This document shows positions 48,501 to 62,709 of a stretch of 64,000 nucleotides of DNA, piece by piece. Made by a program: the position numbers and the translations under genes. Position 1 is the first letter of the stretch, and each line of letters starts with the position of its first letter. The notes under the pieces were generated by a model. The model saw only the letters and a list, made by a program, of their open reading frames with translations. It had not been told where the DNA came from and made no database searches. The stretch comes from Certhia americana (taxonomy: Eukaryota > Chordata > Aves > Passeriformes > Certhiidae), in NCBI GenBank assembly GCA_018697195.1, contig CM031879.1:36815408-36879407 (forward strand). The letters run 5' to 3'.

Positions 48501-50170
48501 TCCCAAAGCAAGTGTAAAGATGTGTGTGTGAATCGTCTCATTTTCGTATAAGTAATTAATGCTTTAGGTTTTCAAGTTTCTCAAGAAGTTCATAGCAATG
48601 TAAGTGGCTGTGAAATGGATGTATAAATATTATAGATAGATTCTAGACTCCTCAGAGAAATTAGTTCTCTTACAAGTAAATTTAATTTCTTTTTACTCAC
48701 TGAAAATTGCAGCCTACATCTTTTTTTAAGAAATAAAAATAGAAACTATAAAAGAAAATATCTTTTTCATCTTTATAAATACAGTTTATATAAGTGCCTA
48801 AATGTGTAGAGAAAGTATGGAACGTATAAATGAGACTATTTCTTTTTCATAACGGTGTAATGTTCCAAGATTTTTAAGACAGCATGATGAGTATTTTGTT
48901 AGCACTATTGATGCAATTGAGATTTGATAAAGTTTTGCTTGTTTGTCTGAAGAACTAGAAACAGTTTTAAAATCTTTACTTTAAATCCAACATGCATCTT
49001 TTGTTTGTTTAATCCCACGTGAGTAGAAAAATGATTCGTTTTGTGGTTGCATGTTATAGACCTCCTGCCTCTGTTTCCAGTGTGTAACTCCTTTATGTGC
49101 ACATGTCAATGTGAAGAAACATTTCACAAATTAGACCCTTGATCCTGGATTACTCCTGAAAGGAGCAGGGGTTGTATGCTAAGAAGGGAACTGTACATTT
49201 CCTCTAGTACACTGCTGAAAACGTCTGTGACAACAGAGAAAGCATGTGCTTCAGCGTAAGAAGAGATACAAGAAAACAGGCATTTGTAGTTCTTGGTCAG
49301 TATCATTACTTTACATAAATCCTTTATGGATCATGGCGGTTCAAATCTGCTTGCACATTTGGCAAGTGAAGCTCTCCAATGGCAGCTACGAGATGCTATT
49401 TGGCAAAATGAAGCTTCCCCCTTGCCAGGTCCAAAGTTTATTTTCCAAAACCTTTTTAACTAAAGGTCAAAGTCAAGTCCTGCCCTCTCTTCTATTGATG
49501 CAGTTCCCCAAAAGGGTCCCATTACCCTTCTGAAGTGACAGAAGAGAAATACAGTCTTGTTTCTGAGATTGGTATGCCAACATTCAGTTTTTCTGATTGT
49601 GCCTTTTGCCTCTCTGAGCAGAGTAATATGAATCTCAGTGGGGCTCTCTTTCCAAATATTTAATTCCTCACTCTCACTTGCATGACGCTATTGATGAGGT
49701 AGGAAAGCCAACCTTTGAGCCCTGTCTTTTCCTTTCCAGCATAGGTCATGCTGTTGTAGAGCCACTTTCTCCTATTTGACACAGTCATGGGCTGTGGGGG
49801 CCATTTTGATTAACTGGAGATTACCTGCCAACAAGGTGAAAAATCAAAGCCCAGAAACGCCACTTTTCCCTAGTAAAGAAGGCATTATGTGGGTGGAAGT
49901 GAAAATTATCTGGGTTTTATTCCTGGATATCATTTTTGTCCATTTGTTTATTAGCTGTGAAAGTCAACACAGTCCCTTCTTCATGAGAATTGTCTTCAGT
50001 ATGATTAACATGTATGTGTCACTCCTGTGAAATCTGCAGATGTGTTGAAGGGAAGATAAGGTTGGGTATGAGTGAGGGATTTACACAAGTAATCCCTTTA
50101 TATAGGTACTGATTTAAGACACTAAGGTGCTAAACTATTATTTTACGGAGCTGAAGAGAGGAATCTGCTC

Positions 50171-50187
50171 TTTTTTTTTTTTTTTTT
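50171..50187 (+). repeat. T17 homopolymer
   Basis: Seventeen T follow CTGCTC. No flanking duplication was recognised. Confidence 0.9.
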
Positions 50188-50573
50188 AAACTCACTTAAC
50201 AATATGATTAGTTTTGAAGCCAAAACTGGGTTTTTTTTCCTCTGTTATACCAGCCTTGTTGATAATATGGAGCCGACTGTGTTTCTCTCAACTCATGAAC
50301 CTATCACCAACATAATAAAATAGGAAAACTGGTAACATGGAGGGGACAACTCCTGACATTTTGTGGTTATTAGTGCAGTGATTCTAGTCCTCTTGTGTTT
50401 ATGAAGTTATCTTTTTGATGAATATGCTATTGCTCATTCCCTACATGAATGCCTTTCAGTTCTGCTGAGATGTCTTCAAATTTACAAATAGCAACATTTT
50501 TTACTCTGTTTAAATCAGAGTAATTTCTGTGCAGGGGCTTCTTGCTGCATCCCATCAAATCAGGTGTTGATGA

Positions 50574-50634
50574 AATAATTACTGAATAATGAAATATATA
50601 ACTGAATAATTACTAAATAATAAAATATATAACT
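50574..50634 (+). repeat. 31-bp-period AT-rich tandem repeat, two copies
   Basis: Copies at 50574-50603 and 50605-50634 match at 28 of 30 positions with one base between them. Each runs from AATAATTACT to ATATATAACT. The two mismatches show it is older than the exact duplication at 39176. Confidence 0.88.
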
Positions 50635-53600
50635 CTAGTTAAGGAAAGACAGAAATAAAGATGAGAGAACATCTGTCCAGCATATGTACTGAGAGACAAA
50701 ATTTTCTTTATTTGACTGCAGTCCTTAAATGTTATATAATACAATTGACCAATGTGGAATGGATAGCATACAGAAATTTTCTATATGCCTAAAATGAAAT
50801 CTGTCATAAAGAATCCCATCCACTGCAAAGTTCTTCTGTTTTCTACCTCTTTTGTGAAAGCAAACATAGGGTTAAGATCTGATTATCTGAACTTCGCCGC
50901 AGTATAATGTCTCATGTCTGAATTTGTCAAAAATAAAATAAAGATAGAAAAGATACACATTATAAACCTATGCATGGTGTAATAAAAGCTATGCATGATC
51001 TTTTAGTAGGCAGATCCAAATTTTAATTCCTGTCCTGTAAGTATGAGCATTTTGGGATCCAAATGTAATCTCTGCAGCTCAGCAGCATCTTTGTAGGAAC
51101 AGATTCAAGTCAGAGTAGTAAGGGGTTCTGTTTAATCTCAGCTATAAAGCCCAAGTCATGGGATCTCCTTCTCCAGATTCCCAGTAGTATCACAGAACAC
51201 TTTGCATATACAAGTCTGCAGGTTAAATCTACCTTTCCAGTGAAGTGAATATGATAATGTTCTGATTGAGCCCTAGTGAGAAAAAAGCATCTTAAATTCT
51301 TTTTGAGCCTCTTCAGAAATCTGTACAGCTGGCTCCAGGGCCAGTCTCATTCCAGCGCTGTTGGGAGGGGATGCATTCCTGCAGTAAGTCCCAGGAAGCC
51401 AAGCTGAAGTACTCAGCTGTATCAGTTGCTTCCCATCAGCAAACCATCACATGCTTATCAACATCTGAGGGATGCTAAAAGTAGCAATTATGAGAGCTTG
51501 CAACAAAATGGGTTTTTTAAGTTCAGAAGCCCTGACTACGTGGGATGTGAAGAAATGCTTATGTAAGGATGTGACAGCATCAGCAAGTCTTGTGCTGCAA
51601 ATTGTTTCAGCTGGTTGGAAGTTAAGTTAATTCAGGCTGCTCCCTCGTGGATAAAAAAGAGAGGGGCAAAAATATTTAATTTAAAACAAGTGCACGTTAT
51701 TTTAGAAATAAGGTGTTTGGAATCTGGATCTGGAAAGCTGTGGGAGCAAAGGTGTTTTTGAAAGAGGTTTCACTGGGACTAAGCAAGCCTAAAGGGTGTT
51801 GGGCCAAAGTGCTTCCTAGATGGTGATGGAAATCAGGGACTGGCTCAGCTGCTCCTGGAGATTATTTGTATTGCCCCACTGCTGAGGAACATCTACTTCA
51901 GGAAGTTACTGTCTGGATTCTGGTCAGGAAACCAGCACTTGATAAGAGTAATTTTTTCATCTGCTAGTCTGCTCAGTTTTTGTGTCTGGTAGTCCCTGTG
52001 GCACAGCAAGTGAGTGATTTCCTACATTGATTGAGTTCTTTGACATGAATTAGTCAAGAAATAGACTCAAGTAGAGATAGATTTTGCTTTTGTCTGATCT
52101 GGGGATTGATTGCATTTCTTTGATCAAGGTTTTAGTTCTTCACACAACAAAATGAATTAGTATAAGAGAATCCACAACAAAGCATTGACTTCCATTTGTT
52201 TATAAATGAAATTTTGCCGAAAAACACATCTTTCACACACACCAAAGTACACTTTCCTTTGTGTACCTAATACATCTGAGATATTATGAAATACCCATTG
52301 TTGTAGAGCCTAGGTATTATTGTCCTCATCTTCAGGTTCCATGACATAGCAGAGGACTTGATTGCTTTTCAGCCTTGAGGGAAGTTTTGCACTGGTGGGA
52401 TGCTCTATTACATTAAGAGTTGGCAAAAGCCCAAGGCCAGTAGTAGTCTTCTGGTAATTTCAAATACAGTTTTGTGAGCAATGGAATTATAAGACATGAT
52501 TTCCATTAATATCAGAGTGTGGCAGGGTATTCTGATAATAAAATATGTGCTTCAATTGAAACTTTTTTCCACATTTTGAACATCCATAGTAACTCTTTCA
52601 CGTGTTTATTTTCTGGTGTGTTATAAGAGGTGAGACCGTCTTGGAACTTTCACCTCCTGCAGGGATACTTAGTAGGCTTTCTGTATTCTATCTGTCTGCC
52701 TGCTCTCAGAAAACTTACAGGAATTTAATGTCTCCAAGAGGCCTGTGATCCTGGTCAATATGCTAAAAAGGTATGGAAAGGGGACAGTCAGTCACCAAGC
52801 TGGTAATTGCACTCAAAGAAGACAAATTGTTTATCTACACTGTGTCCTTGGGAACTAAGGAAAAAAAAAATGTATTTTGTTTTATTACAAATCCAGTGAC
52901 AAACTTGCTTTGATTCATATCTAAATCTATTCTCATTTTCTTGCCGTGTGGTGGGTTTTCCTTTTCTTTTTGATCTATGTTTAAAGTAAATTAATTTTAT
53001 TTTTTTTTTAATCTAGATAGCTGCTCCAATCATTCCAATGACCTAAATCACTCCATTACTCCCTCTCCTGATTTTGAATATCTTAAGCTATACCCTGATT
53101 ATTTTAGAAACTAGGTTTTGTCTATGTTGGCTGCCAGCATCTTTCTTCAGCAAAGAGCGTGGTCCCCAAGCATTCTGTTGTTGTGCAAGGTTTGCTTTAT
53201 GCAGAGCATTTGCAGGATAAGCACTTTGGCTTTTCTTGTTTACATTCTGCTTGCTGTATTTTCTCTTTGTTTACAATTCCAGCACACTTGAATCCTGATA
53301 GGTTAAATGGAAGGGAAGGCAGGCATCAGACAGACAGTTGGTGGCTGACCCATCCAGCACACACCTCTTGCTTTCAGAACAGCCCAGTCATTTTTCACTG
53401 ATACTTCGAGGTGCATTCAAATCTGCCTTGGCATCTGTCCAGCCCTGCATAGTATCAAGCAGAGAACATCCTGTCTGAGACAACAGATTGTTAGTTCAAT
53501 TATATTCCTGAAATTGAGTTAAAATTCTGTGAAAGAGGTTTCAAAATTGAAGAATCCTATGGGAATGTTGTGGGGTTTTTGTTCATTTGACTTACAGCAA

Positions 53601-56600
53601 TCAGGCATACTAAATGAGATGCATTGTATAAGTTCTGTGTGTTGTTTATAGCTATTTATGTTGTATTTGATAACAGAGTGAAGTAAGTAAATTGATAGCA
53701 TTGCCATCTATAGATAAAACAAAGGTCTTGTGCTAAGCTTGATAAGAAAAGTGGAGAAGCTTGGACTTCTTGTCTAAAATAACGTTAACAAATTTTTATT
53801 ATAACCAGAGAGAAGAACTCTGAGCTGCTTCTGAATATGATTAATGACAATTCCTCATTAATAGTGAACAAATTTTATGTTACTGACCAGGGTTTCTGAA
53901 GTGTGACACTGTAATTAAATAATCCTTCAGTATCTTTGGGTTAAACTCATTTACAAGTACTCAGGACCACTGCTGGTCTTACAGGACTAAGTATATTTTT
54001 CTGATCAGGGTTGTGTCTGGCATATTGAAAAGACTGGTAGCCTTGCTGTAACTCATTTCAGTCAATTTTTTTTAGTAAAGGGAAGGTGGTGCAGTTTTTC
54101 TGGTAGAGATCCAAGCATCCATATGGTACAACAGTGTTCTGTATTAATACTAGTGTTGTTTCATTGAAAGATAGCGTTCTGGTCAGATGCAAAATGTTCA
54201 TGCCCAGTTTTGTATTTTTACCCTTGTTTTTCTCTATTGATTTTTATTTATCCTCAGAAGCACAAAGGCCAGCTTCTCCATCTGCCAGTTTTCTGTCTCC
54301 TCATACACTGAGTGTTTATTTTCCTCCTTGTTTCTCAAATTGCACACATATCTGAGGAACTGAAAATTGGCTGTAACACATGGAGTTATATTCTGCCATT
54401 TGACAACATTCCAGTAAGTCATGTTTTCAGATTGCCCAATGGATGGAAATCCATTAGGTGAAGTTTCTGTTTTATTATGTAAAGGGTGATAGAACTCAGA
54501 TTTTGGATGTTCTAATGCTTTTTTGTTTAAGGATTTCATGGCCACATAATTAGTAAAAGCTTTGGCTATTTCTGGAGTTCTCTGTGTTGACTGGATGTTT
54601 GGTCTGCTTGTGCAGAAATGAATGTCACCTTTTTTGCTCCTAGGAAACAAGACACATTAACTATCACTGTCTGTGGGTTTTATTTCTTGTCAACAATTTC
54701 TATGTGAATTTTATATGGGGGTAATAAACTAGTTTGAACAGTACATACCCGAAGTGATCTGCAAGCCAGAGTAAAGAGAAAAAATGCAGCAATTAGTGTC
54801 TCACAAACTAATCAGAAGAAACAAGGCGTAGAAGAAACAGTATATCACTTAATGACTTAGTCATATTTACATGATAAAGATACTGGACAAGATGAGAAAA
54901 ATCCCTAAATAATGACAGTGGGAAGTGTTTGAGAGAAATTGCATGTGAGCTGCCAAGAAGGCAAAAATTTGGGGCTCAGAAAAGATGCAGAGTTGCCGTC
55001 CATGCATCACCGAAGACTGGGCACACTAACACAGTCACATCAGGGTCTAGACAATGTCACATAAAACACAAACCATTGTAGAAAAGCACACACTAAATCC
55101 ACATGCAGCTGCTATCTCAGCTTCAAAGTCCTCCTTCAGTAAACTGAAGGGTTAAAGTTGGTTCAACTGTGTATTTTCAAACTTTACATCAACAGCATAT
55201 GCTGATATCAGACCTTCAGTTCCAATGTTGAAGCCATGAAGCTCAATAGAGGAAATACTAATCAATTAAAGGCAATGAAGGGTAAGGCAGGACTTACCAA
55301 AACAAGCAAAAACTTATGCTATTATGTTTGTTTCAAATAAGAACAATTCATGAATTTAAACTCCGGTGGGTAACAGGACTTCAGCTTAGCTGTGTACTTT
55401 TGAAAATCCCATCCATACTTAGGCTTTTAAATACATTTTAAACTATATTTTTATCAGCTTTTCCTGGTTCAGTCAGAAAGACCAAATTTTCATTCATCAG
55501 CAGTTCAGGGCCAAATTTTAATGAACTGAAAGGCAGAAGATTGGTGTCTCAGTTATATCTAAACTCTTTTGCACAGCTATGACAGCACAGAAAAGCTGGT
55601 AATTTTTTTTTTTCAGTGAATTAGAGGACTTAAATTCAAAAAATAATTTCTAATACTCAAGACTTAATAGGTATTTTAGGGCTTAAGTTAATGCTTACCT
55701 GAGTCTCTTGAATATGCAGTTAATAGGAAGATGAGAGAGGGCATGGGCATTTAACCCTCTGTCAAGTTACTTGAATAACCAAATTTGAAAAAGAACACTC
55801 AGAATAAAAAAGTGTAAATTCCTCATTCCCTTCAACCCTTTCTTCCAAAAGTTGATTCTGAGATATCAATGAACCATATGATTAAAATATTTTAAGGAGT
55901 GTTTAGACTAGTAAGTACACTTCAGTCTCTAAGGTATAACAAAAGGAGTAACTCTTTTTGGCAAGTGGTCTGCCAATGCAGTTGCATGAGGCAATGGAGA
56001 TATGGGTGGCATGGAAATGCAGCTAATTTAGTAATAGTTTCTGTTCTGAACCTTTGAAGAAATCTTACTTTCTGGTTCCCACTTTGGCATATGCTTTGTA
56101 GGTGGGTTTTAACTCAGAAGTTATAAACATAAAATGCTTATATGATCCCAGAGAAGTGAAACTTCATAGATTCAAGACCTTTATCTGTCCTCATCCACCT
56201 AAGTGTCCTAAACAGTGCTTTGCAAAGTCAAGACATATCCTGCCAGATGCCCTTGTCCCAGGCACCTTCTTATTTCATGGTATGTAGATTTGAGAAGAAG
56301 GTTTAATTTCCTGGTCACCAGCCAAGACTATACCCTGGTAAGATAGGAAATGCTCAGAGAAGGTGGAGTATTAAATTACCTCTTATTGAGTAGAAATCGG
56401 ACTGGAGTTACCACTTTCCTGATGCATTTTCTACTCATGAAAGCCTAGTCTTCAGAATGACCTTCTCAGTTTGCAGGGACTTTTTTTTTCCAAGCATGCA
56501 AAGGCTGTTCTCTGTGCAGAGCTCGGTCACCCCCTCTCATTTTGTCTCTGTGCTAATGATAAGCTGAGCCAGCAAATGTACATCCCAGAGGGATCTAAAG

Positions 56601-58559
56601 CATGCACTTTTCCATATCCCTAAATGTTTATGAGAGTCAAGGCACTTCCACATGTTGGGTGATGGAATGAACATATTCTGTGGGAGATGCGGTGTTGTTG
56701 GACACTTAGGAAAAGCAGTTTCCAGAAAACACTTAACAGCTATGCCCTCTCACATGTATATGTAAGGTCTTTTTACATTTACTCTTTTTGGTACCCAGAG
56801 TTTGCCAGCATTGTTCTGAATGCTACTTTGAGCCTTAAAGTTGACTCTCCACAGATTTACTAGTACCTTGAGTTTTTGCCATATGTGAAGGTCTTGGGCT
56901 AAGTTTCACCTTGGAGAGCATTTCTTTCTGCCTTTATTTGCCTTCATTTCCAGTGTGGAACAGGACTGCCCCCCGTTGTATAGAGGAAATATCCAACTAA
57001 GAGGAACTTCTTGTGCGCTCATGTAGCAGTAATAGCAATAGTAAGTCCTGATTTTCCTTGGGTTTGCCTCCTTCTTTCATCTGTGCTCAGATCCCTTTCT
57101 TTCCTGACAATTGTGTATTATTTGTATCATGGCTGTAATTAAAATCTCCAGTCAGTTTGATCATGCTCATGTCCTGAAAAACTTAGTAATAAAAACCACA
57201 TAGCAGAATTCTAAATATTCTTTCTTTGTGCCATCACCTGAGCATGAATCAGGAATATAGTAGGCAAAAAGGAATTTTAAGTAGTCTTAATTAAATGCAT
57301 AGAGGCAAGTATTTTCTTAGAGAGGTTAAGTTGCTTGCAATCATTGCTAGCAGCATGCAAGCCTAGAGAACCAGTAGCCAACACAGTTTAAAAACTCACA
57401 GCTGAAAATCTGCTCCTCAGGTTTTATATTCACAGAAATTGAGGTACATGATTCCCCGATTTCAAAATTGAAACAGATTTTTTTTCAGCTTATCCTTCAT
57501 AGTCAGTCTCACTGACTGAATGGAGGAGCATCTGTAGATTTCAAAGAAGATTTTGGTGCATCTGTAGCTGAAACTGTCTCAAATTTCCATTGAATCAGAT
57601 AATTCTTATCAGATATCCTTGGAGATGATAAGAGGATCAGTGCTGTCAGCAAGTTCAAAGCAGCATGAAAATACAGTTTGATGAAAAGCAGCTTCATTGT
57701 AATGCAAAAAACAGCACCCCAGCCATTCCTGTAGTGCATTTGCAAGAGTTTGAGTCATTTCAATACAGGATTCCTGATACAGTAATTTTTGCCATATATG
57801 AGACACAAAATGATTACCTGTAGAGTACATGCTCATCATGCAGGTTTCTGTAGAGATAACGCATACACCTGTTCAGAACACGTAATAGTTGTGGTTGAAT
57901 TACCAGGCCTGAAACATAAGGGTTAGGATGGATGGTTAAGCTTTAAAATCACTTGGAAGCAGCTGATTTTTAAGTTGCCATGGCAAAGGATTTTCAGACA
58001 ATGAGAAGCTTTTACATTAATATCTTTGTAAGCCTTGTTGTGATAGAATTGTCTCTGAAGAGCAGTTTCTTTCTTGCTCCTGCTGACACACACAGGTATA
58101 AAATCATCAAGTAATTATATAGTGCTGTAATGACTTTTTGGATTTCTTCTCTGTGAGTTTTGCAACTGACTTGTAGATTCTCTTTCTGTTAAGTTTTTGT
58201 AATAGGGAACTGAATTATTCAACATTTTATTATCAAAAAATTTTCAAGATATCCCTTGTGTTTGCAAAAAATACCAAGGTATGGAAATGACAATGGTTTT
58301 CCATTGTGCTAATCTACTAATTTTGAGTAACAACTGAATAACACCTGTCTGAATAAAAACACTTTTCTTTGACAACTTAGTTGGATTGGGCATTTTTGTA
58401 TATTTTGCCTAACATGGCTAGAGTTTTTTGGAGCATATATTTTGCAGTTAGGTTCTGTGGTCTTCTTATCTTCCGAGTGGCCAAAATATAGGTCTGAAAA
58501 AACATGTCCTATTTGAGCTCAGGGTGAGATAAGAATCTTATTGGTGGGAGAAATTTAAA

Positions 58560-59045
58560 GAGAATTTTGCAGGGGCTTTGTTTCAATTTTGGGAGGAGAG
58601 AACATAATGTCCACTCTTCTCAGGACAGCTTGGACTTGTCCTGGTTGTTGCTGGTTCACTTTAATGTTGCTCTCCTGCCAACCGGGAGCAGAACAAGGGT
58701 CTGTTCCAGTGGTTAGCCAGCCCTGGTTGGCCACACATGGAGTCTCAATACATGGAAAACCAAAGGCCAGAATTTGTATTCTGTTAATCTTTGCCAGCTG
58801 CACAGCAGCTCCCAGCTGATGCAAATGGTGCTGGTAGCACATTCTGTGTGTCAGAGGCTGGGAACCAGTAGTACCAGTCTCTTCACTGCCACCTCCCATT
58901 GGCTGCCTGTGGGTTTGGGTGCTTTGGAGGTACACTTTCTCAGGTGTCACTTTTCCTGCCAGCTGCAGAGACAGGATGCAAAAAGGGAGATTTACAGGAG
59001 GGGAATTTTCCAAGGAGGGCTGTGAGGAAACCAGCATTGAGTCTC
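58560..59045. other. GC-richer block open on both strands, unassigned
   Basis: Over about 480 bases this part of the last intron is richer in G+C than its surroundings. A 160-codon frame is open on the - strand (58555-59037), and 76- and 83-codon frames are open on the + strand (58589-58819, 58774-59025). The translations show no motif, signal peptide or family I recognise, and no splice-bounded conserved frame. It may be an old transposon fragment or a pseudogene scrap. I do not call a gene. Confidence 0.35.
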
Positions 59046-59852
59046 TAGCAGCACTGAAGCTCTGACATTCATGCCCAGTGGCACTTTGTCATGCTAAAAT
59101 TTAATGGGCTTCAGGACATAAAATGAGATGTATTTGTTCTGACACACTTTTAATTAAGGTTTTTATCAAATTCTTTTTACTTTAATTTTCATTTGACATT
59201 GGCCGTTCCTTCTTTGGTATTCTGTAGGTCTGAAAAGCTTTCAGATAGGGCTTCAATTGCAGTCTTTCAATATAATTATTAGTTGTGAAATTAGTTGAAG
59301 CTGGTTGTTTTAAGTTAGCACAGTATAAACACTTCATACTCTCAGCTGCTATTCTAATGCACAGGACTGGGATCCTGTATTGTCTCCATTCTCTAGACTG
59401 CAACAGACTATTTACTCGATTTAGTGGCAGCTGCAGCACACAAGTAATTGGGGCCTGAAAGGTCTCGGTGGGTATCATTAATTTAGCACTAGATTTTAGT
59501 CTTAGGAGGTACCTAAATGCCAATAATGACATACAAACATATTAAAAGACAAACAGATTGATCGAATTACATGTATAGATTGATCAGATAAATATAAAAT
59601 CCAATATTTTTGGACATGTGTTAGTTATGCAGAACATGGAGTCAACTGATGTGTGTGGAAGAGAATCTTTGTATGTCAGTCTAAATTGTTAGCTGTTAAC
59701 TCTTTGAAATCAGCCAAAATATTTAGGCTGAGTAAAATGAATGATACAGGAAATCCTTAGGGAATTAATGATATATTTGAAGTTCCCTTAAATAAAATAG
59801 CCAAAAGCTGCAAAAAAAAAGGCAAAATTATTTTGGGAGAAGATTTAGTAGT

Positions 59853-59870
59853 GGGGGGGGGGGGGGGGGG
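59853..59870 (+). repeat. G18 homopolymer
   Basis: Eighteen G in a row, preceded by GATTTAGTAGT and followed by CACGG. Long poly-G is rare in AT-rich introns, prone to slippage and sequencing error, and able to form quadruplex structure. Its true length should be treated as uncertain. Confidence 0.88.
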
Positions 59871-62681
59871 CACGGATATGAAATTAAGGATGCTGAGTAG
59901 TGGGTGGGGATAAGCTCATTTTATGTAACAAGATAATTTAAAAAGTAAAATACAAAAATATCTGGAAAACTGAAAAAAAAATGCATTGCAGCTTTCACAC
60001 GTTCACAGCTTTTCCAAAGAGCTTGAAGTCTGTAATTTGAAGCAGCAATGAGGAACTATTCACCTGATATGCGAGCACACCAGGTCTTAAATTCTCCAAT
60101 CTTTCTTCCATCATGGAACAGAACATACTCTCACCACACAGCTGAAGTCTGGTGTCCCCCTGTCTGTTCACATGCTGTGGACAGAAAATGTTACAGTCAT
60201 AGAGTGAATGTGTTTGTAGTCTGGCAATAACTCTGTAAGCCCACAGGAAAGCAAATTACAAGAAGGATGGCATGATGTTCCTGCAGCCCTTGCCTCCCTT
60301 CTCTCCCAGAGGACATGTAGAGAAGACCTTGCAGTCCAGGCTGCTGAGCTGTGGATTTACAGAAGGGTTCAGTCCACACACTCCCCAAACTGCAGAATGT
60401 CTGTCTAGCTTTCTGGTTCATTTTTATTCTGCAAAGCCAGAGTCCTGACTAAAGACCTTGGCTGGTTTGAGCTGGAAGTGTTGGAGTTGCTATTGATCTG
60501 GGTATGCAAGATGGCCATTTATTTTGGGGAGGGAGTCCTTTGCCTTAGCATTAGTGTAGGTTTAAAATAACTATAACATTTCAAGAGTAGGTAGTGTCAC
60601 GACTTTTTAAAATTGCGTACGTTGGGTTTGCATTTTCCAGGAGAAATCGATTTCAGTCCTTTCTGTTTGCTATAGAAACACAACAGTAATTTCTGCTGAA
60701 CTGCTTCTCACAGGTAGGCAGCTGTGAATCATCCAGTAGTTGTGTGGGGGGCATCAGCCAAACATGCCCTTAGTGAAATGATTAGAAAATATTTTTCAAA
60801 CTTTCCAGTTGCCTAAAATGTCACTGAATCATACTAGAGATATCTAAGGAAACTTTCACTCTCAGGATGGTGTTTTGGTCTGTCATGGGTACCTGAGAAT
60901 ACATCACACAAGTAATAGGAACAATATTGTGAGGCTGATTTTTCATTATTTAAATGATTAATCATGCAATACATATGACTTTTTTGGAAAATATATATAT
61001 AGCCGCACAGCTGTTATTGTAGCAATGGAAGGGAACATAAAAGAGTGATAGCTGTGACAGATGAAAATGTCAGCAGAGGCATGGGTTCCAGTTTGTTATG
61101 CTCAGTGCTTTGGTCACTAATCTATAGTGTACAGATATTTCTGTAGTAAATAAAACCCTGAAAATACTGCTTTTCTATTATCATGCAAATCCCTTGTGTG
61201 GGAGTAATCTCTTGAAGGAGTGGTACTGAACAGGTGTCATCCTCTCTCATTCCCACACTGCTCCCAAATCAGAATAATTTGTGGTTCTTATAACCAAGAC
61301 ATCCTGGAAGATACTAACAAATATTCCCCTTGTACAATATTAAATTAGCATTCTGCATCATCTGTGGCCAATCCCAGAAGACATCTGTATGAGATCAATA
61401 AACATATACATATACATTAAATTATTAAGCATGGACTCAGAGATTTTTGTTAAGTGACAATCTTTTAGTTTGTCAAGTATTGATGGTATTTAAACTGAAC
61501 TACTGGAAATTTCTGATTTAGGAGTAATAAAAAAATCAAGCCTCTGACTATATTTCCTATCTATTTTATCTAGTTGCATGTTTTACGGAAACTTGTGCAA
61601 CTATTTTTGTAATGCTTTTTTGCATGTTTTCCTCTTTTTCTCCTTTTTGTAGATTCTCCAATAATGATGCCAGTTTATACACGTTTCAGTTATTTTGGCT
61701 GAATACATTTTTTGACGCTTTATTAATTGTCTTGTGGATGAAAGGAAACAAAATTTTTGCAAAAAAACCTTTTATTTTGAAGAACTATGTTCACCTTTTA
61801 TCATACTAGTTTAAAATACCCCAGTGTACAGTATCACCACAGCATTGGAACAGTAACAAATACCTCTTATCATGTTTATTCTGCTTCCATGGCATGTGTG
61901 AAAGAAGTGCATCACTTTATCGGATACACTTATGTGACATTCTCGTGGCTTACGCAGACAATTTTTTTTTATTATTTTTTCAATAAAGGGTGTTTAATAC
62001 CAAAATTCTGAAATAGTGTTTGGCTGTTCTCCAACTGATTCTTATCCTCAAAAAGTGATTTATGGTCAGTCTGAAATATAGATAGTGCATGCCTAACTTG
62101 AATTAAGCTAAGCATAACTCTGAGAGCTGCTAATAAATACTTTAGTTGGAGTGCAAAATAAAGACATTTTTATCTTCTTTATAAAAAATTCAAAACCTGC
62201 GATGTGATAGTAGTTGACATTATTCTGACAGTTTACCCTAAGATTCTTCAGTGCAGTGACCATGTTATTGTTCATTTGTGTACAGTAGTCTTGGTCATGG
62301 ATCAGGTTCCAACTCAGACAGTTCATGATGGGAAACTAACATTGTTGTGAATACTAGCCACCAGCTGTGAGTAAATTCTGACTTCTATGTCATGTAAATA
62401 TTGCTGTGCTTGTATAAGTATCCATCAGATGAGAAAAGGCAGTATGGATTTTTGTGTTTGCTTTTGTTCAGTGTTAAAATGCATGAAGTCCCTCTCTGGA
62501 ATGGTATCAATCTCAAAATGAGCATGCAAGGAAACTTTTAAATATTGGTTTAAACAGAGCATTGTTCCAGCTAATCATACACTGCAAAAGAAGAATCTTG
62601 GAAGTTAGGGAAAGACATCTTTTCCAGTCCTATACAAGAACAACTTGAGAACTTGGTGCCAATAATTTAATAATTTGAAGG

Positions 62682-62709
62682 AAAAAAAAAAAAAAAAAAA
62701 AAAAAAAAA
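62682..62709 (+). repeat. A28 homopolymer
   Basis: Twenty-eight A run from 62682 to 62709, preceded by AATAATTTGAAGG and followed by GACACAACTGC. It could be the tail of a retroposed sequence, but no target-site duplication or upstream element was recognised. Confidence 0.9.

Noticed and set aside
54234..54650. 138-codon open frame on the - strand
   Set aside because: The translation resembles no family I know and has no splice or promoter context. One such frame in 64 kb is expected.
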